Shown in pieces: positions 18,487-25,941 of a stretch of DNA of 64,000 nt. Location: positions 24,701-88,700 of the forward strand of contig JAAHFN010000010.1 in NCBI GenBank assembly GCA_010672965.1, written 5' to 3'. The notes under the pieces were generated by a model. That model saw nothing but the letters and a program-made list of their open reading frames with translations. It had not been told where the DNA came from and ran no database searches. Source of the stretch: Oscillatoria sp. SIO1A7. GTDB lineage: Bacteria; Cyanobacteriota; Cyanobacteriia; Cyanobacteriales; Laspinemataceae. How positions within the stretch are numbered: position 1 is the first letter of the stretch; every line of letters begins with the position of its first letter. The position numbers and the translations under genes were made by a program.

Positions 18487-18581
18487 TACAGCCTTTACCT
18501 AAAATATTGAGTACGCCACATCCGTGCCATACACCATCACACCATGAAAGGCCGTGCTTGGTTATCAAGGTAAAGGCTGTA
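18487..18581. mobile_element. MITE-F, 95 bp with 14-bp perfect terminal repeats
   Basis: TACAGCCTTTACCT (18487-18500) and its exact reverse complement AGGTAAAGGCTGTA (18568-18581) bracket an 81-95 bp non-coding segment. The outer TA pairs fit a TA target duplication as made by IS630/Tc1-type transposases. Only one copy was noticed in the window. Confidence 0.65.
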
Positions 18582-18595
18582 TGGTGACACAATTA

Positions 18596-19741
18596 TTAGG
18601 TATTCTCGCCGAGTCGCTTTATGTAGGACTTAACATTGTCATATAGTTTCAGCTTTAGTAAGATGAACTTAGCAGTGCTGAAAACTATTCGTTTTGTCTT
18701 AGTGGACGCACGAATGACCCAATCAAAGCGATCGTAGAAGGCAAGCCTGTTCATAGTTTGAGCGTAATTAATACAGTTAGAGCTTTCGATAGATGTATCG
18801 CCGCCTATATTTAGAAATATTTTATGTTCAAAAAAATACTGATTTATATGATTGTATTGAGGATCAAAATTTCTATGGACAAAAAAATCCAAACATGATG
18901 TATCATCTGGGCGTAAATAGCTACTTAGACGTTCAGAATCATCTACGCTAACAAAAGGTAAATCTTTGAAATCACAAACAACATAAAAATCTTGCTTCCT
19001 GTAGCCTAGCCGCCTCACAAAGTCACCCCCATCTATCGTACCATAATGGTCTAGATACGAATCATTATCTGGATATGCAACCATAATAGGGTGTAAGTAA
19101 TGTCCATGGGTAATGAAGCCCTGCTCAAAGAACCAAATCAAGCAAGAGCTAAGGGATAGTCTCCCTTGATTATTTTGAACGTCTATATTCCGCAAGTACG
19201 AATGGCGGCATTCGAGCATTGCTCTGAGTAGAGCATCCTTCTGGTTCGTCTTGCCTTCCGAAAAATATTGGTTGTTCAAAAAATTCTCAAATTCTGGTTT
19301 TTGGACGCACAATCCAAGACCCATTACAGCTTTCCATTTTGTATGTTGTTTTTTTAGTAGAAAAGGGATTACCGAGTCACCCATAAAATTATCAGCACAC
19401 AAAAATACATTGTAGGCATAGCGAGGACTTTTACTCATTCCGTAGATATGAGATTTTCTCATGCCATCATATTTATATGATGACTTCAAATTTTCTAATA
19501 TGAGAATTTCCACATCTAAATATTCCTGCGCCTTATTAATCAAAGGATTTGACTCGATCGAATGCAAATCAGTGAACTCGGTGATGATTCTCAGGCAACT
19601 TCTGGGGCTTTGAGGCAGACAAGGAAAATTATTTTCTGTTAAACAGCTTCTCAAGCCTATCTCTAGAAACTCATTAACGTATTTTTCTCCCCAAACAGGA
19701 ACAATAAAGTTAGTTGCATCAACTAGGTTTTGTTTGCTCAT
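18596..19741 (-). CDS. Putative glycosyltransferase-like protein of unknown family
   Basis: A 381-residue protein. The start FIVPVWGEKYVNEFLEIGLRSCLT recalls a group of glycan-cluster proteins that open with VPVWG, but I cannot name it. Other notable segments are YRKQDFYVVCDFKDLPFV, FFVHRNFDPQYNHINQYFF and YDRFDWVIRAS. The C-terminus is basic and amphipathic (KTKRIVFSTAKFILLKLKLY) and may touch the membrane. The MITE-bearing gap to its left separates it from the RmlD-like gene. Glycosyltransferase activity is inferred from context and the N-terminal pattern only. Confidence 0.5.
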   Translation of the reverse strand: MSKQNLVDATNFIVPVWGEKYVNEFLEIGLRSCLTENNFPCLPQSPRSCLRIITEFTDLHSIESNPLINKAQEYLDVEILILENLKSSYKYDGMRKSHIYGMSKSPRYAYNVFLCADNFMGDSVIPFLLKKQHTKWKAVMGLGLCVQKPEFENFLNNQYFSEGKTNQKDALLRAMLECRHSYLRNIDVQNNQGRLSLSSCLIWFFEQGFITHGHYLHPIMVAYPDNDSYLDHYGTIDGGDFVRRLGYRKQDFYVVCDFKDLPFVSVDDSERLSSYLRPDDTSCLDFFVHRNFDPQYNHINQYFFEHKIFLNIGGDTSIESSNCINYAQTMNRLAFYDRFDWVIRASTKTKRIVFSTAKFILLKLKLYDNVKSYIKRLGENT

Positions 19742-20121
19742 CTTTTCTCACATAAACAACTCGTGTTTCAGGACTCTAGGATATCTAATTTCTGAAGCTT
19801 AATCAAGCAATCCATAAAAGCCTTATGCCATCATGGTCTGGCAGAGTTTCAGCGATCGCAACGCGCAATAAATGGATCGGATGCTACACTTTTAACCCTG
19901 AACCCCGAAGACCCTAAATTCCTGAATAGGCACTAAATAAAGTCTTAGTTAAATAAGACACGAAAGAAAGTAGCAAATATAGTCCGAAAAGTGCTGGAAC
20001 TTTTATGGTAATCCTAATTCCCGCACTTTTGATTTTTCGTTTGACAACAGACCAGCCACCCTACTGTATCTGTTTTAATTGTAAATATAAATTTAAGCTA
20101 ATTTCTGTAAATAATTTCCAG
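19742..20121. other. Intergenic gap, no gene seen
   Basis: 380 bases without a supported ORF, tRNA or recognisable MITE ends. It lies upstream of the 18596-19741 gene and downstream of the methyltransferase at 20122, so it may hold a terminator and a promoter on the minus strand. I cannot locate either. Confidence 0.4.
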
Positions 20122-20814
20122 CTAAATATTTTTATTTCCCACTGCTAGGACGAATAAATAGTGACACATTGGAGAAAAGCCAGTATGCAGAACTTCATCA
20201 TTCATGCCAAACAAAAAGGTATGGTCAAAATATTGACTCAGTAATTTTTTAAGGTCATTTCCCGATTTGCAGTTGATATGACCTTCTTTGCTTGCTGGAG
20301 AAGCATAAACTTGAGACTCAAGAGAAGGACAGCCACATATGAAAACGCCACCAGGTTTTAGGGATAAACATATATTTTTCAGGTAAGTATGTTCCCGTTC
20401 TGGCGGGATATGCTCGATAACATCAAGAGAAAAAGCCGCGTCAAACAAATCTCCATCCGATAAGTAAGGCCCAGTTAAAATATCGTGGACTGCCAGAGTT
20501 ACTGGCCAATCTGGATCTTTATGCTTAATTCCTTCTTCAATAAATACCGGATCGAAGTCTATGGCATGAAGTTCTTTAACTTCAGGATGGAGCAGACGAC
20601 TGGCAAAGGCGTCGCCGCAGCCGACTTCTAGCACGCGAGAATAACCAGTTAACATCTTGGCTACAAATTTATGGCGAGCTAGGGTAAAACCTAATAGTTT
20701 CGGATCTTGCCGCCACATGACGGTGGGACGACAGGTCATGGTGACAGGCCCTTTTTCTTCGAGCATATCTACCATGAACTGGTATTGCTTTTCTTTAGTT
20801 TTAGAATCGCTCAT
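20122..20814 (-). CDS. Class I SAM-dependent methyltransferase
   Basis: A 230-residue Methyltransf_11/23-like enzyme. VLEVGCGDAFASRLL is motif I, LHAIDFDPVFIEEGIK supplies the acidic residue that binds the SAM ribose, FDAAFSLDVIEHIPPEREHTYL is motif II, and LKPGGVFICGCPSLESQ is motif III. Its start overlaps the stop of the NUDIX gene by one base. Together with the genes at 20814 and 21232 it forms a coupled three-gene unit. The substrate is unknown. Confidence 0.84.
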   Translation of the reverse strand: MSDSKTKEKQYQFMVDMLEEKGPVTMTCRPTVMWRQDPKLLGFTLARHKFVAKMLTGYSRVLEVGCGDAFASRLLHPEVKELHAIDFDPVFIEEGIKHKDPDWPVTLAVHDILTGPYLSDGDLFDAAFSLDVIEHIPPEREHTYLKNICLSLKPGGVFICGCPSLESQVYASPASKEGHINCKSGNDLKKLLSQYFDHTFLFGMNDEVLHTGFSPMCHYLFVLAVGNKNI

Positions 20815-21254
20815 TATTTATCTTTAGTAATTCCTGCTATAAATGCTGAGATTTTAGAAATATTTTCAGAAACCAGTGGAGTCAGTACCAACCTCTTGAG
20901 ACTTTCAAGGGAATACCAGCCCATCGCCTGTCCTTCCATAAGCACTAGATCGCTTAAGCCCACCTGAAAATAGACAGTAAAAATGTGGTTTAGATCCGGA
21001 TCGTCCCCTTGCCATGCCCACTGAAATAGCTCGCTTTCAATCGACCCTGGCAGACATCCCAGCTCCTCAATCAGTTCTCTTTTGAGGGCAGCTTCCAAGC
21101 TTTCCCCTGACTCTACGAGTCCGCCAAATAAGGTCCAAGTATTGGGGAAAGGCAAACCAGGAGTATTGTCCCGTTGTTGCATTAGAAGGCAGCCGTCATC
21201 TCTATAAATAAGAGCTTTGACTGCATGAGCCTCACTCGAAGAAGATGAACTCAT
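20814..21254 (-). CDS. NUDIX hydrolase
   Basis: The NUDIX box is complete: GGLVESGESLEAALKREL followed by IEELG fits Gx5Ex7REUxEExGU. I set the start at MSSSSSSEAHAVKALI (146 residues), which overlaps the upstream methyltransferase; the longer frame has a non-family N-terminus. NUDIX enzymes in glycan loci can hydrolyse nucleotide sugars or clean up nucleoside diphosphates (compare GDP-mannose hydrolases). It lies between two methyltransferases and overlaps both, so all three are probably co-translated. Confidence 0.83.
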   Translation of the reverse strand: MSSSSSSEAHAVKALIYRDDGCLLMQQRDNTPGLPFPNTWTLFGGLVESGESLEAALKRELIEELGCLPGSIESELFQWAWQGDDPDLNHIFTVYFQVGLSDLVLMEGQAMGWYSLESLKRLVLTPLVSENISKISAFIAGITKDK

Positions 21255-21897
21255 AATCCCCCCGATAACCAAAGTTTCGATACAGCCAAATCCACTCCGA
21301 TACGTCAAAGAATGATTCTGCAGTTAACGCCCAACACTGAAGATTGAACATCTCCCGCTCGTTCCGATAACTTTCCAGCATCACATAGCCCTGTGGCCCA
21401 ACCCGCTCGATTTCTCCTAGGGCTGACTTTAACTCAAACAGCCGTAAGTTATGGAGCGTCCCCAAGGAGATGACTAAATCAAACTCTTTATCCCCAAATG
21501 GATAGGGCGTCTGAGCTTGGTGCCGAAACAAAAACGGACGTATCTCTTCTTTGGCATTTTCTAATGCGTATTCGGAGTTATCAAACCCGCAGATAATCAA
21601 ACCTGGCTGCAATTGCAATAACTCATAGAGTAAATAACCCTTACCACAGCCGACATCCAATACCTTAGAACCAGGTGCCAAACCATAGGTTCTAATCAAA
21701 GCCTCAGCTACAGGCTTCCACCATCCGGGAATATAGCGATAGCCCCCATAACCATAACGGCGATCGCCATCCCAATATTCAGCCCCATACTTTTTGGCCA
21801 CCTGCATGCAATGGACTTTATCATCGACCATCCGAGCTAGGTATTCTCGCTGAGTCGCTTTGTGTAGGGGGGTTACGAAATTTCTAAGCTGTCCCAC
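21232..21897 (-). CDS. Class I SAM-dependent methyltransferase
   Basis: A 221-residue methyltransferase. VLDVGCGKGYLLYELLQL is motif I, ICGFDNSEYALENAKEE follows, FDLVISLGTLHNLRLFEL is motif II, and GYVMLESYRNEREMFNLQCWAL leads into a C-terminal region rich in Trp and Tyr. It overlaps the NUDIX gene by 23 bases. It opens the methyltransferase-NUDIX-methyltransferase unit. The substrate is unknown. Confidence 0.84.
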   Translation of the reverse strand: MGQLRNFVTPLHKATQREYLARMVDDKVHCMQVAKKYGAEYWDGDRRYGYGGYRYIPGWWKPVAEALIRTYGLAPGSKVLDVGCGKGYLLYELLQLQPGLIICGFDNSEYALENAKEEIRPFLFRHQAQTPYPFGDKEFDLVISLGTLHNLRLFELKSALGEIERVGPQGYVMLESYRNEREMFNLQCWALTAESFFDVSEWIWLYRNFGYRGDYEFIFFE

Positions 21898-21973
21898 GGC
21901 TATCTCCGCTCAATGAATTAATAAATTCTGTCACGGCGTCGTATTGGTCGTAATAATTAATATAAAAGATTAA

Positions 21974-22480
21974 TTAATTTAGATCTATATCGGGAAGCAA
22001 GATACTGCGATCGCTTTTCTCATATTGTTCTTTTAGGCAATAGATACTAAGTACCCCATCTTCCCAAAACCATACTTCTGGGACTCCTATTCTCTGATAA
22101 AATTGCAACTTTTCCAGTCCGCCGCTGGTTAGTATTACTTCTATTACCAAGTCAGGATTGGTTTTTTTAGTATCCAGATTGTAAGATTCATCGGTTTCCT
22201 TTTTTCCTTTAATTTCTTCGCTGCCTAAAGTTGCGCTTCTTCTAATATAAAATCGGATTCCCTTTTCTCTCATGTAAGCTTCTATTAGCGCTCGAAGTGT
22301 CCCCTTTGTCTCTTCGTGTTCTAAGCTTAAGGTCATAATTTCTAGAAATCCGTCCAAATAAAACAGTCTCGCTCCTGGGACTTCCGCAAAGACTGTAGCC
22401 AACGCATCTAATTGCGACCAGCTTATTCCTGACAAAACGAGATTGTCTTCTTTTAAGGTTTCTTCTAATACTAAAGTCAT
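21974..22480 (-). CDS. Uma2 family endonuclease-like protein (DUF820)
   Basis: A 168-residue Uma2 protein. The core motif NPDLVIEVILTSGGLEKLQFYQRIGVPEVWFWEDG holds the Asp and Glu of the PD-(D/E)XK-like site, preceded by LFYLDGFLEIMTLSLEHE. It differs clearly from the Uma2 gene at 9659. Uma2 genes are scattered through cyanobacterial genomes and are often mobile, so it need not belong to glycan synthesis although it lies in the run. Confidence 0.83.
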   Translation of the reverse strand: MTLVLEETLKEDNLVLSGISWSQLDALATVFAEVPGARLFYLDGFLEIMTLSLEHEETKGTLRALIEAYMREKGIRFYIRRSATLGSEEIKGKKETDESYNLDTKKTNPDLVIEVILTSGGLEKLQFYQRIGVPEVWFWEDGVLSIYCLKEQYEKSDRSILLPDIDLN

Positions 22481-22510
22481 ATATTTAACGGAGCCTTTTC
22501 CCCTTCATCA

Positions 22511-22909
22511 CTACCCTAAAACCAAACAGTTAGGCAAGGTTTGACGAATCTGCCAGAGAGTTTCAATGCGATCGCACTCGTTGCTATTTCCCATCTGCAA
22601 ACCCTCGACAGCAAAGTAAAACTTTTTATTTAGCTCGATTGTTTTGTCGTAAATTCGCTGACGTTGCAGGGGGTCTTCAGGTAACTGAAACAGGCTGTAG
22701 GCAACAACCCCATCTAGATCGGGCAATTCATTAAGAACTTGCTCTAGCATCAGATGAGATCCCGTCATGGCGTATTCAGTAGCGCTGAGGAGATATTGAA
22801 GGTTATGGCGATCGCAATAGTCGCGAATAACCAAATTCTGAACGTGCTGCGGCACCCGCTCCCCCATAAAGGGACGACTAAAGATATAACCTCTAACTTT
22901 CTGGATCAT
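22511..22909 (-). CDS. Sporadic carbohydrate cluster protein, LIC12192 family
   Basis: A 132-residue protein. VRGYIFSRPFMGERVPQHVQ and NLVIRDYCDRHNLQYLLS are hallmark strings of the LIC12192 family (TIGR04323, as I recall it), a marker gene of sporadic carbohydrate clusters first noted in Leptospira. MLEQVLNELPDLDGVVAYSLFQLP looks like a resolvase-like alpha/beta fold, but the function is not known. Its ATG overlaps the stop of the oxygenase by 4 bases, the usual tight pairing of these two markers. Confidence 0.82.
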   Translation of the reverse strand: MIQKVRGYIFSRPFMGERVPQHVQNLVIRDYCDRHNLQYLLSATEYAMTGSHLMLEQVLNELPDLDGVVAYSLFQLPEDPLQRQRIYDKTIELNKKFYFAVEGLQMGNSNECDRIETLWQIRQTLPNCLVLG

Positions 22910-23697
22910 AGACTCGGTAAACTATAACTCATACCCGCCCGAGAAGCCGCCCGCAAGGTTATGGGCTCAAAAAACTCGCCAATTTTTTTATCGCCATAAG
23001 GAGTAAACACTCCCTTGAACCGACAGTTCATAGACCAGCGGGTTTCTGCCTCCTCATTGACTCGATTGCCGTGGGGTAGCCCTTGATTAAAAATCAAAAC
23101 CTCACCATAATTTACTTTTAGCCATTCGACCCGATGGGCGATCTCCTGATAAAGTTCCTCGCTACTCCTCCCCGCTCGCTCCCCAAATTCTCGATTCAAT
23201 TCCCCTGCGGGTTCGGGAGGAAGCAAGTACATCGCTTTTGTGCCATAGCAATCTACTAAAGGCAGCCAAACTACTACTTCAAAAGGCGAATCGCCAGACC
23301 AAGTATCTGCATGGACGGGCAGTAAAGAGCTGTCATCTCCGGGAAACTGAATGCTCAGATTCACGCGCAGCTGCATGGCCAGCTCATTACCTACTATGGT
23401 TTCTAGATAAGGCCGCGCTACCCGGAAATACATAGATCGAAAGTTCTCAATACTATTAATACCCCGAATAATCTTTAAACGAAAGGCATTAAGGTCGGGC
23501 ACCGATACTCTTTCATGGATATTATTTAACAAAACATCCGGCTCGTCATGGCTAACAAGCCCCAAGGCATCTTCGATTAACCCGATAAACTGCTCCCGGA
23601 TCCAAGCCAAAGCTTGCGTATCGGCAACAGGGCGAATGATATACCCCTGTTGCTGATACTCTGTTGATATTTGCTGTTCTGATTCTGTCAAGAACAT
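22906..23697 (-). CDS. Sporadic carbohydrate cluster 2OG-Fe(II) oxygenase
   Basis: A 263-residue non-haem iron dioxygenase. LLPVHADTWSGDSPFEVVVWLPL gives the His-x-Asp iron ligands, and GEVLIFNQGLPHGNRVN supplies the distal His. TRWSMNCRFKGVFTPYGDKKIGEFFEP contains the Arg expected to bind 2-oxoglutarate and the family-specific tail. It should hydroxylate or oxidatively modify a sugar intermediate. Coupling to the LIC12192 gene and co-location with transketolase halves follow the pattern for which this family was named. Confidence 0.84.
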   Translation of the reverse strand: MFLTESEQQISTEYQQQGYIIRPVADTQALAWIREQFIGLIEDALGLVSHDEPDVLLNNIHERVSVPDLNAFRLKIIRGINSIENFRSMYFRVARPYLETIVGNELAMQLRVNLSIQFPGDDSSLLPVHADTWSGDSPFEVVVWLPLVDCYGTKAMYLLPPEPAGELNREFGERAGRSSEELYQEIAHRVEWLKVNYGEVLIFNQGLPHGNRVNEEAETRWSMNCRFKGVFTPYGDKKIGEFFEPITLRAASRAGMSYSLPSL

Positions 23698-23979
23698 TTA
23701 TAGCACTACCGATTCAGGTGTTTGACAGTTATAGCAGTAAGCGGTCAGCTTTCAGCGGTCAGCTTATGCGCTATGCCCCGGAGGGCAGGCTATGCCCCGG
23801 AGGGCAGGCTACGCCTACGCCTACGCGCAGGCGTAGCCAACAGCACGAGTAAGGCAGTTAATAGCTTTGGCAGTTTTTAATTGTCCTAAGCTTGATGGTT
23901 ATTGCTATACAAGATGCGTGCGAGTGCGCTTGTTGGCAGGACTTTAGCTGACTGCTGACTGCTGACTGCTAATCGCTTA
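23698..23979. repeat. Mosaic of dispersed repeats between oxygenase and transketolase
   Basis: Contains CACTACCGATTCAGGTGTTT (also near 62980), TATAGCAGTAAGCGGTCAGC (also at 2970), a duplicated TATGCCCCGGAGGGCAGGC, GCCTACGC runs, and three GACTGCT units before the transketolase stop. It is repeat debris with no coding potential. It separates the two marker genes from the transketolase genes that accompany them elsewhere. Confidence 0.65.
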
Positions 23980-24912
23980 CTAAGATTTTTGGAGTTTTTG
24001 AACCATAGCAGCACAAAGGGCATCTACCTCGATTCCCCAATGAGCGAGTAAGGAATTCTGATTCCCATAGCGATCGGCAAAGCGATCGGGAATGCCAATG
24101 CGATAAATTTTGCTAGCTTGCTCTGGCATTTCGTCGCTGCAAAATTCCAGAACCGCACTCCCTAGTCCGCCAATTCTCGTATGTTCTTCCACTGTTACGA
24201 CAGCTTCGACTTTAGGCAACCAATGACCCAGAGTTGCCATATCGAGGGGTTTGATCGTGTGTACGTGCAAAACTCCACAAGAAATTCCTGATTCTTCCTC
24301 AATCTTTTGAGCAGCTTGCAGGGCTACCTGCGTCATCACACCCGTTGTTACAAACAAACCCGTACCTGGTTCGCGCAGTAGAATGGCTCGCCCAATCTCA
24401 AAACCATGCTCTGGTTTGCTAACAATTGCATCGCCACCTTTTGCCAGACGAATGTAGATCGGGTGAGGCCAATCCAGGGTCTGAGGCATAAAGCGATTCA
24501 TTTCATCAGCATCGCAGGGGGCGACAATAGTCATATTGGGCAGAGTTCGCAGAATTCCGATATCTTCTACCGCCAGATGAGTTGGTCCCAAAGGGGCATA
24601 AACAACCCCACCACCATTGGCAATGAGTCGCACTGGTAGATTCTGAAGGCAGAGGTCTAGGGCAACCTGCTCGTAACAGCGACGAGTCAAGAAAGTGGCG
24701 ATCGTATTGACAAAAGGAATAAAGCCTTCCATAGCCAACCCCGCTGCCATGCCAATAATATGTTGCTCGCTGACCCCCTCCATAAAAAAGCGATCGGGTA
24801 TTTCCTGTTTCATGGCTTCCAGCACCCCGGGTCCGAGGTCAGAGCCAATGAAAAGAACTCGCTCATCTTGTTGAGCAAGTTTATGAACGTAATTTAAAGC
24901 AGCTTTACGCAT
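23980..24912 (-). CDS. Transketolase C-terminal subunit
   Basis: A 310-residue protein holding the pyrimidine-binding and C-terminal domains of transketolase. MEGVSEQHIIGMAAGLAMEGFIPFVNTIATF includes the catalytic Glu that activates thiamine diphosphate, THLAVEDIGILRTLPNMTIVAP is typical, and VVTVEEHTRIGGLGSAV marks the C-terminal domain. It is the second of two genes that together make a transketolase. In a glycan cluster it probably supplies a specific ketose phosphate rather than central metabolism. Confidence 0.9.
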   Translation of the reverse strand: MRKAALNYVHKLAQQDERVLFIGSDLGPGVLEAMKQEIPDRFFMEGVSEQHIIGMAAGLAMEGFIPFVNTIATFLTRRCYEQVALDLCLQNLPVRLIANGGGVVYAPLGPTHLAVEDIGILRTLPNMTIVAPCDADEMNRFMPQTLDWPHPIYIRLAKGGDAIVSKPEHGFEIGRAILLREPGTGLFVTTGVMTQVALQAAQKIEEESGISCGVLHVHTIKPLDMATLGHWLPKVEAVVTVEEHTRIGGLGSAVLEFCSDEMPEQASKIYRIGIPDRFADRYGNQNSLLAHWGIEVDALCAAMVQKLQKS

Positions 24913-25141
24913 TACTATTTATCCCGCTTTTTCTCGCTTAAGGACTTGCTTGTTAATAATGTGCCGATTCTTGGGCTTCGACTCCGCTCAGCCCGAACGG
25001 TGGGAGCATTTCACTTTTGCAACTAATAGCCCTCTTGGGCTTTGTTTGTGTAGCCGCGCCTTTAGGCGTCGGGCGGCAGCAGCAAGCAAAGTTGCTATGC
25101 TCCCCGAACGGTGGGTGGTACTTTACTTATGCGCAAGTCGC
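24913..25141. repeat. Repeat-like spacer between the transketolase halves
   Basis: 229 bases separate two subunit genes that are usually adjacent or overlapping. The stretch includes CGAACGGTGGG twice (24997 and 25101) and a GGCTTCGACTCCGCTCAGCC segment typical of cyanobacterial intergenic repeats. No intact terminal repeats are seen, so insertion is only suspected. Confidence 0.5.
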
Positions 25142-25939
25142 TTATCGCAAACATTCATACATAGCCGCAATCTCTTCGTCTTTGAGACGAGATCTGTGAT
25201 GCCACTCAGCTCGACCCTCGGCGAAGGGAAAACCTTTGGCTTTAATTGTGTGACAGATTATTGCAGTCGGTTTCTGGCTATTAAGGGGTAAGTTTTGCAT
25301 TAATTGCTCTAGGGCTTTGACATCGTGACCGTCAATTTCTTGCACTTCAAAACCAAAACTGCGCCACTTATCGCTCAGGGGTTCTAAATCTAAAACCTCC
25401 CGTGTTGGCCCGTAAGATTGAAGCTTATTGTAGTCCACGAATACGGTTAGGTTAGAAAGCTTGTGTTTAGCTGCTGACATGGCGGCTTCCCAAACGGAGC
25501 CCTCGTTAATTTCGCCATCCCCCGTAACCACTGCAACGCGATAAGATTGCTTGCGAATTTTTGCTGCCAGAGCAACTCCTACCCCCATTGGCAAACCATG
25601 TCCCAATGCGCCTGTTGAAGCTTCTATACCGGGAAGTTTACCCTTTTCTGGATGGCCTCCCAAACGGGATGTCGCTTTACAAAAGGTGGTTAATTCTTCT
25701 TCGGGAAAGAATCCTTTGTCTGCCAATATGGCATACAAAGCTAAACAACCATGACCTTTACTTAGTATCAAGCGATCGCGATCTTTCCAATATGGCTCAG
25801 TCGGGCGATAGTTCAAGAACGAATCATATAGACCACGGAGAATTTCGACCATTGACATTGAAGAGCCGAGATGACCGCGCCCACCACCTACGAGAGCATC
25901 AACAATCAGTTTTCTAAGATGTTTTGAGCGATCGTCCAT
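25142..25939 (-). CDS. Transketolase N-terminal subunit
   Basis: A 265-residue thiamine diphosphate-binding half. GRGHLGSSMSMVEILRGLY, LSKGHGCLALYAILA, GIEASTGALGHGLPMGVGVAL and VVTGDGEINEGSVWEAAM (the GDG...N ThDP-Mg motif) are all present. It is transcribed before the C-terminal half at 23980. The C-terminus ends in EEIAAMYECLR, slightly shorter than many relatives, next to the repeat-like spacer. It follows the HAD-kinase gene by only 2 bases, so they share a transcript. Confidence 0.9.
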   Translation of the reverse strand: MDDRSKHLRKLIVDALVGGGRGHLGSSMSMVEILRGLYDSFLNYRPTEPYWKDRDRLILSKGHGCLALYAILADKGFFPEEELTTFCKATSRLGGHPEKGKLPGIEASTGALGHGLPMGVGVALAAKIRKQSYRVAVVTGDGEINEGSVWEAAMSAAKHKLSNLTVFVDYNKLQSYGPTREVLDLEPLSDKWRSFGFEVQEIDGHDVKALEQLMQNLPLNSQKPTAIICHTIKAKGFPFAEGRAEWHHRSRLKDEEIAAMYECLR

Positions 25940-25941
25940 AT

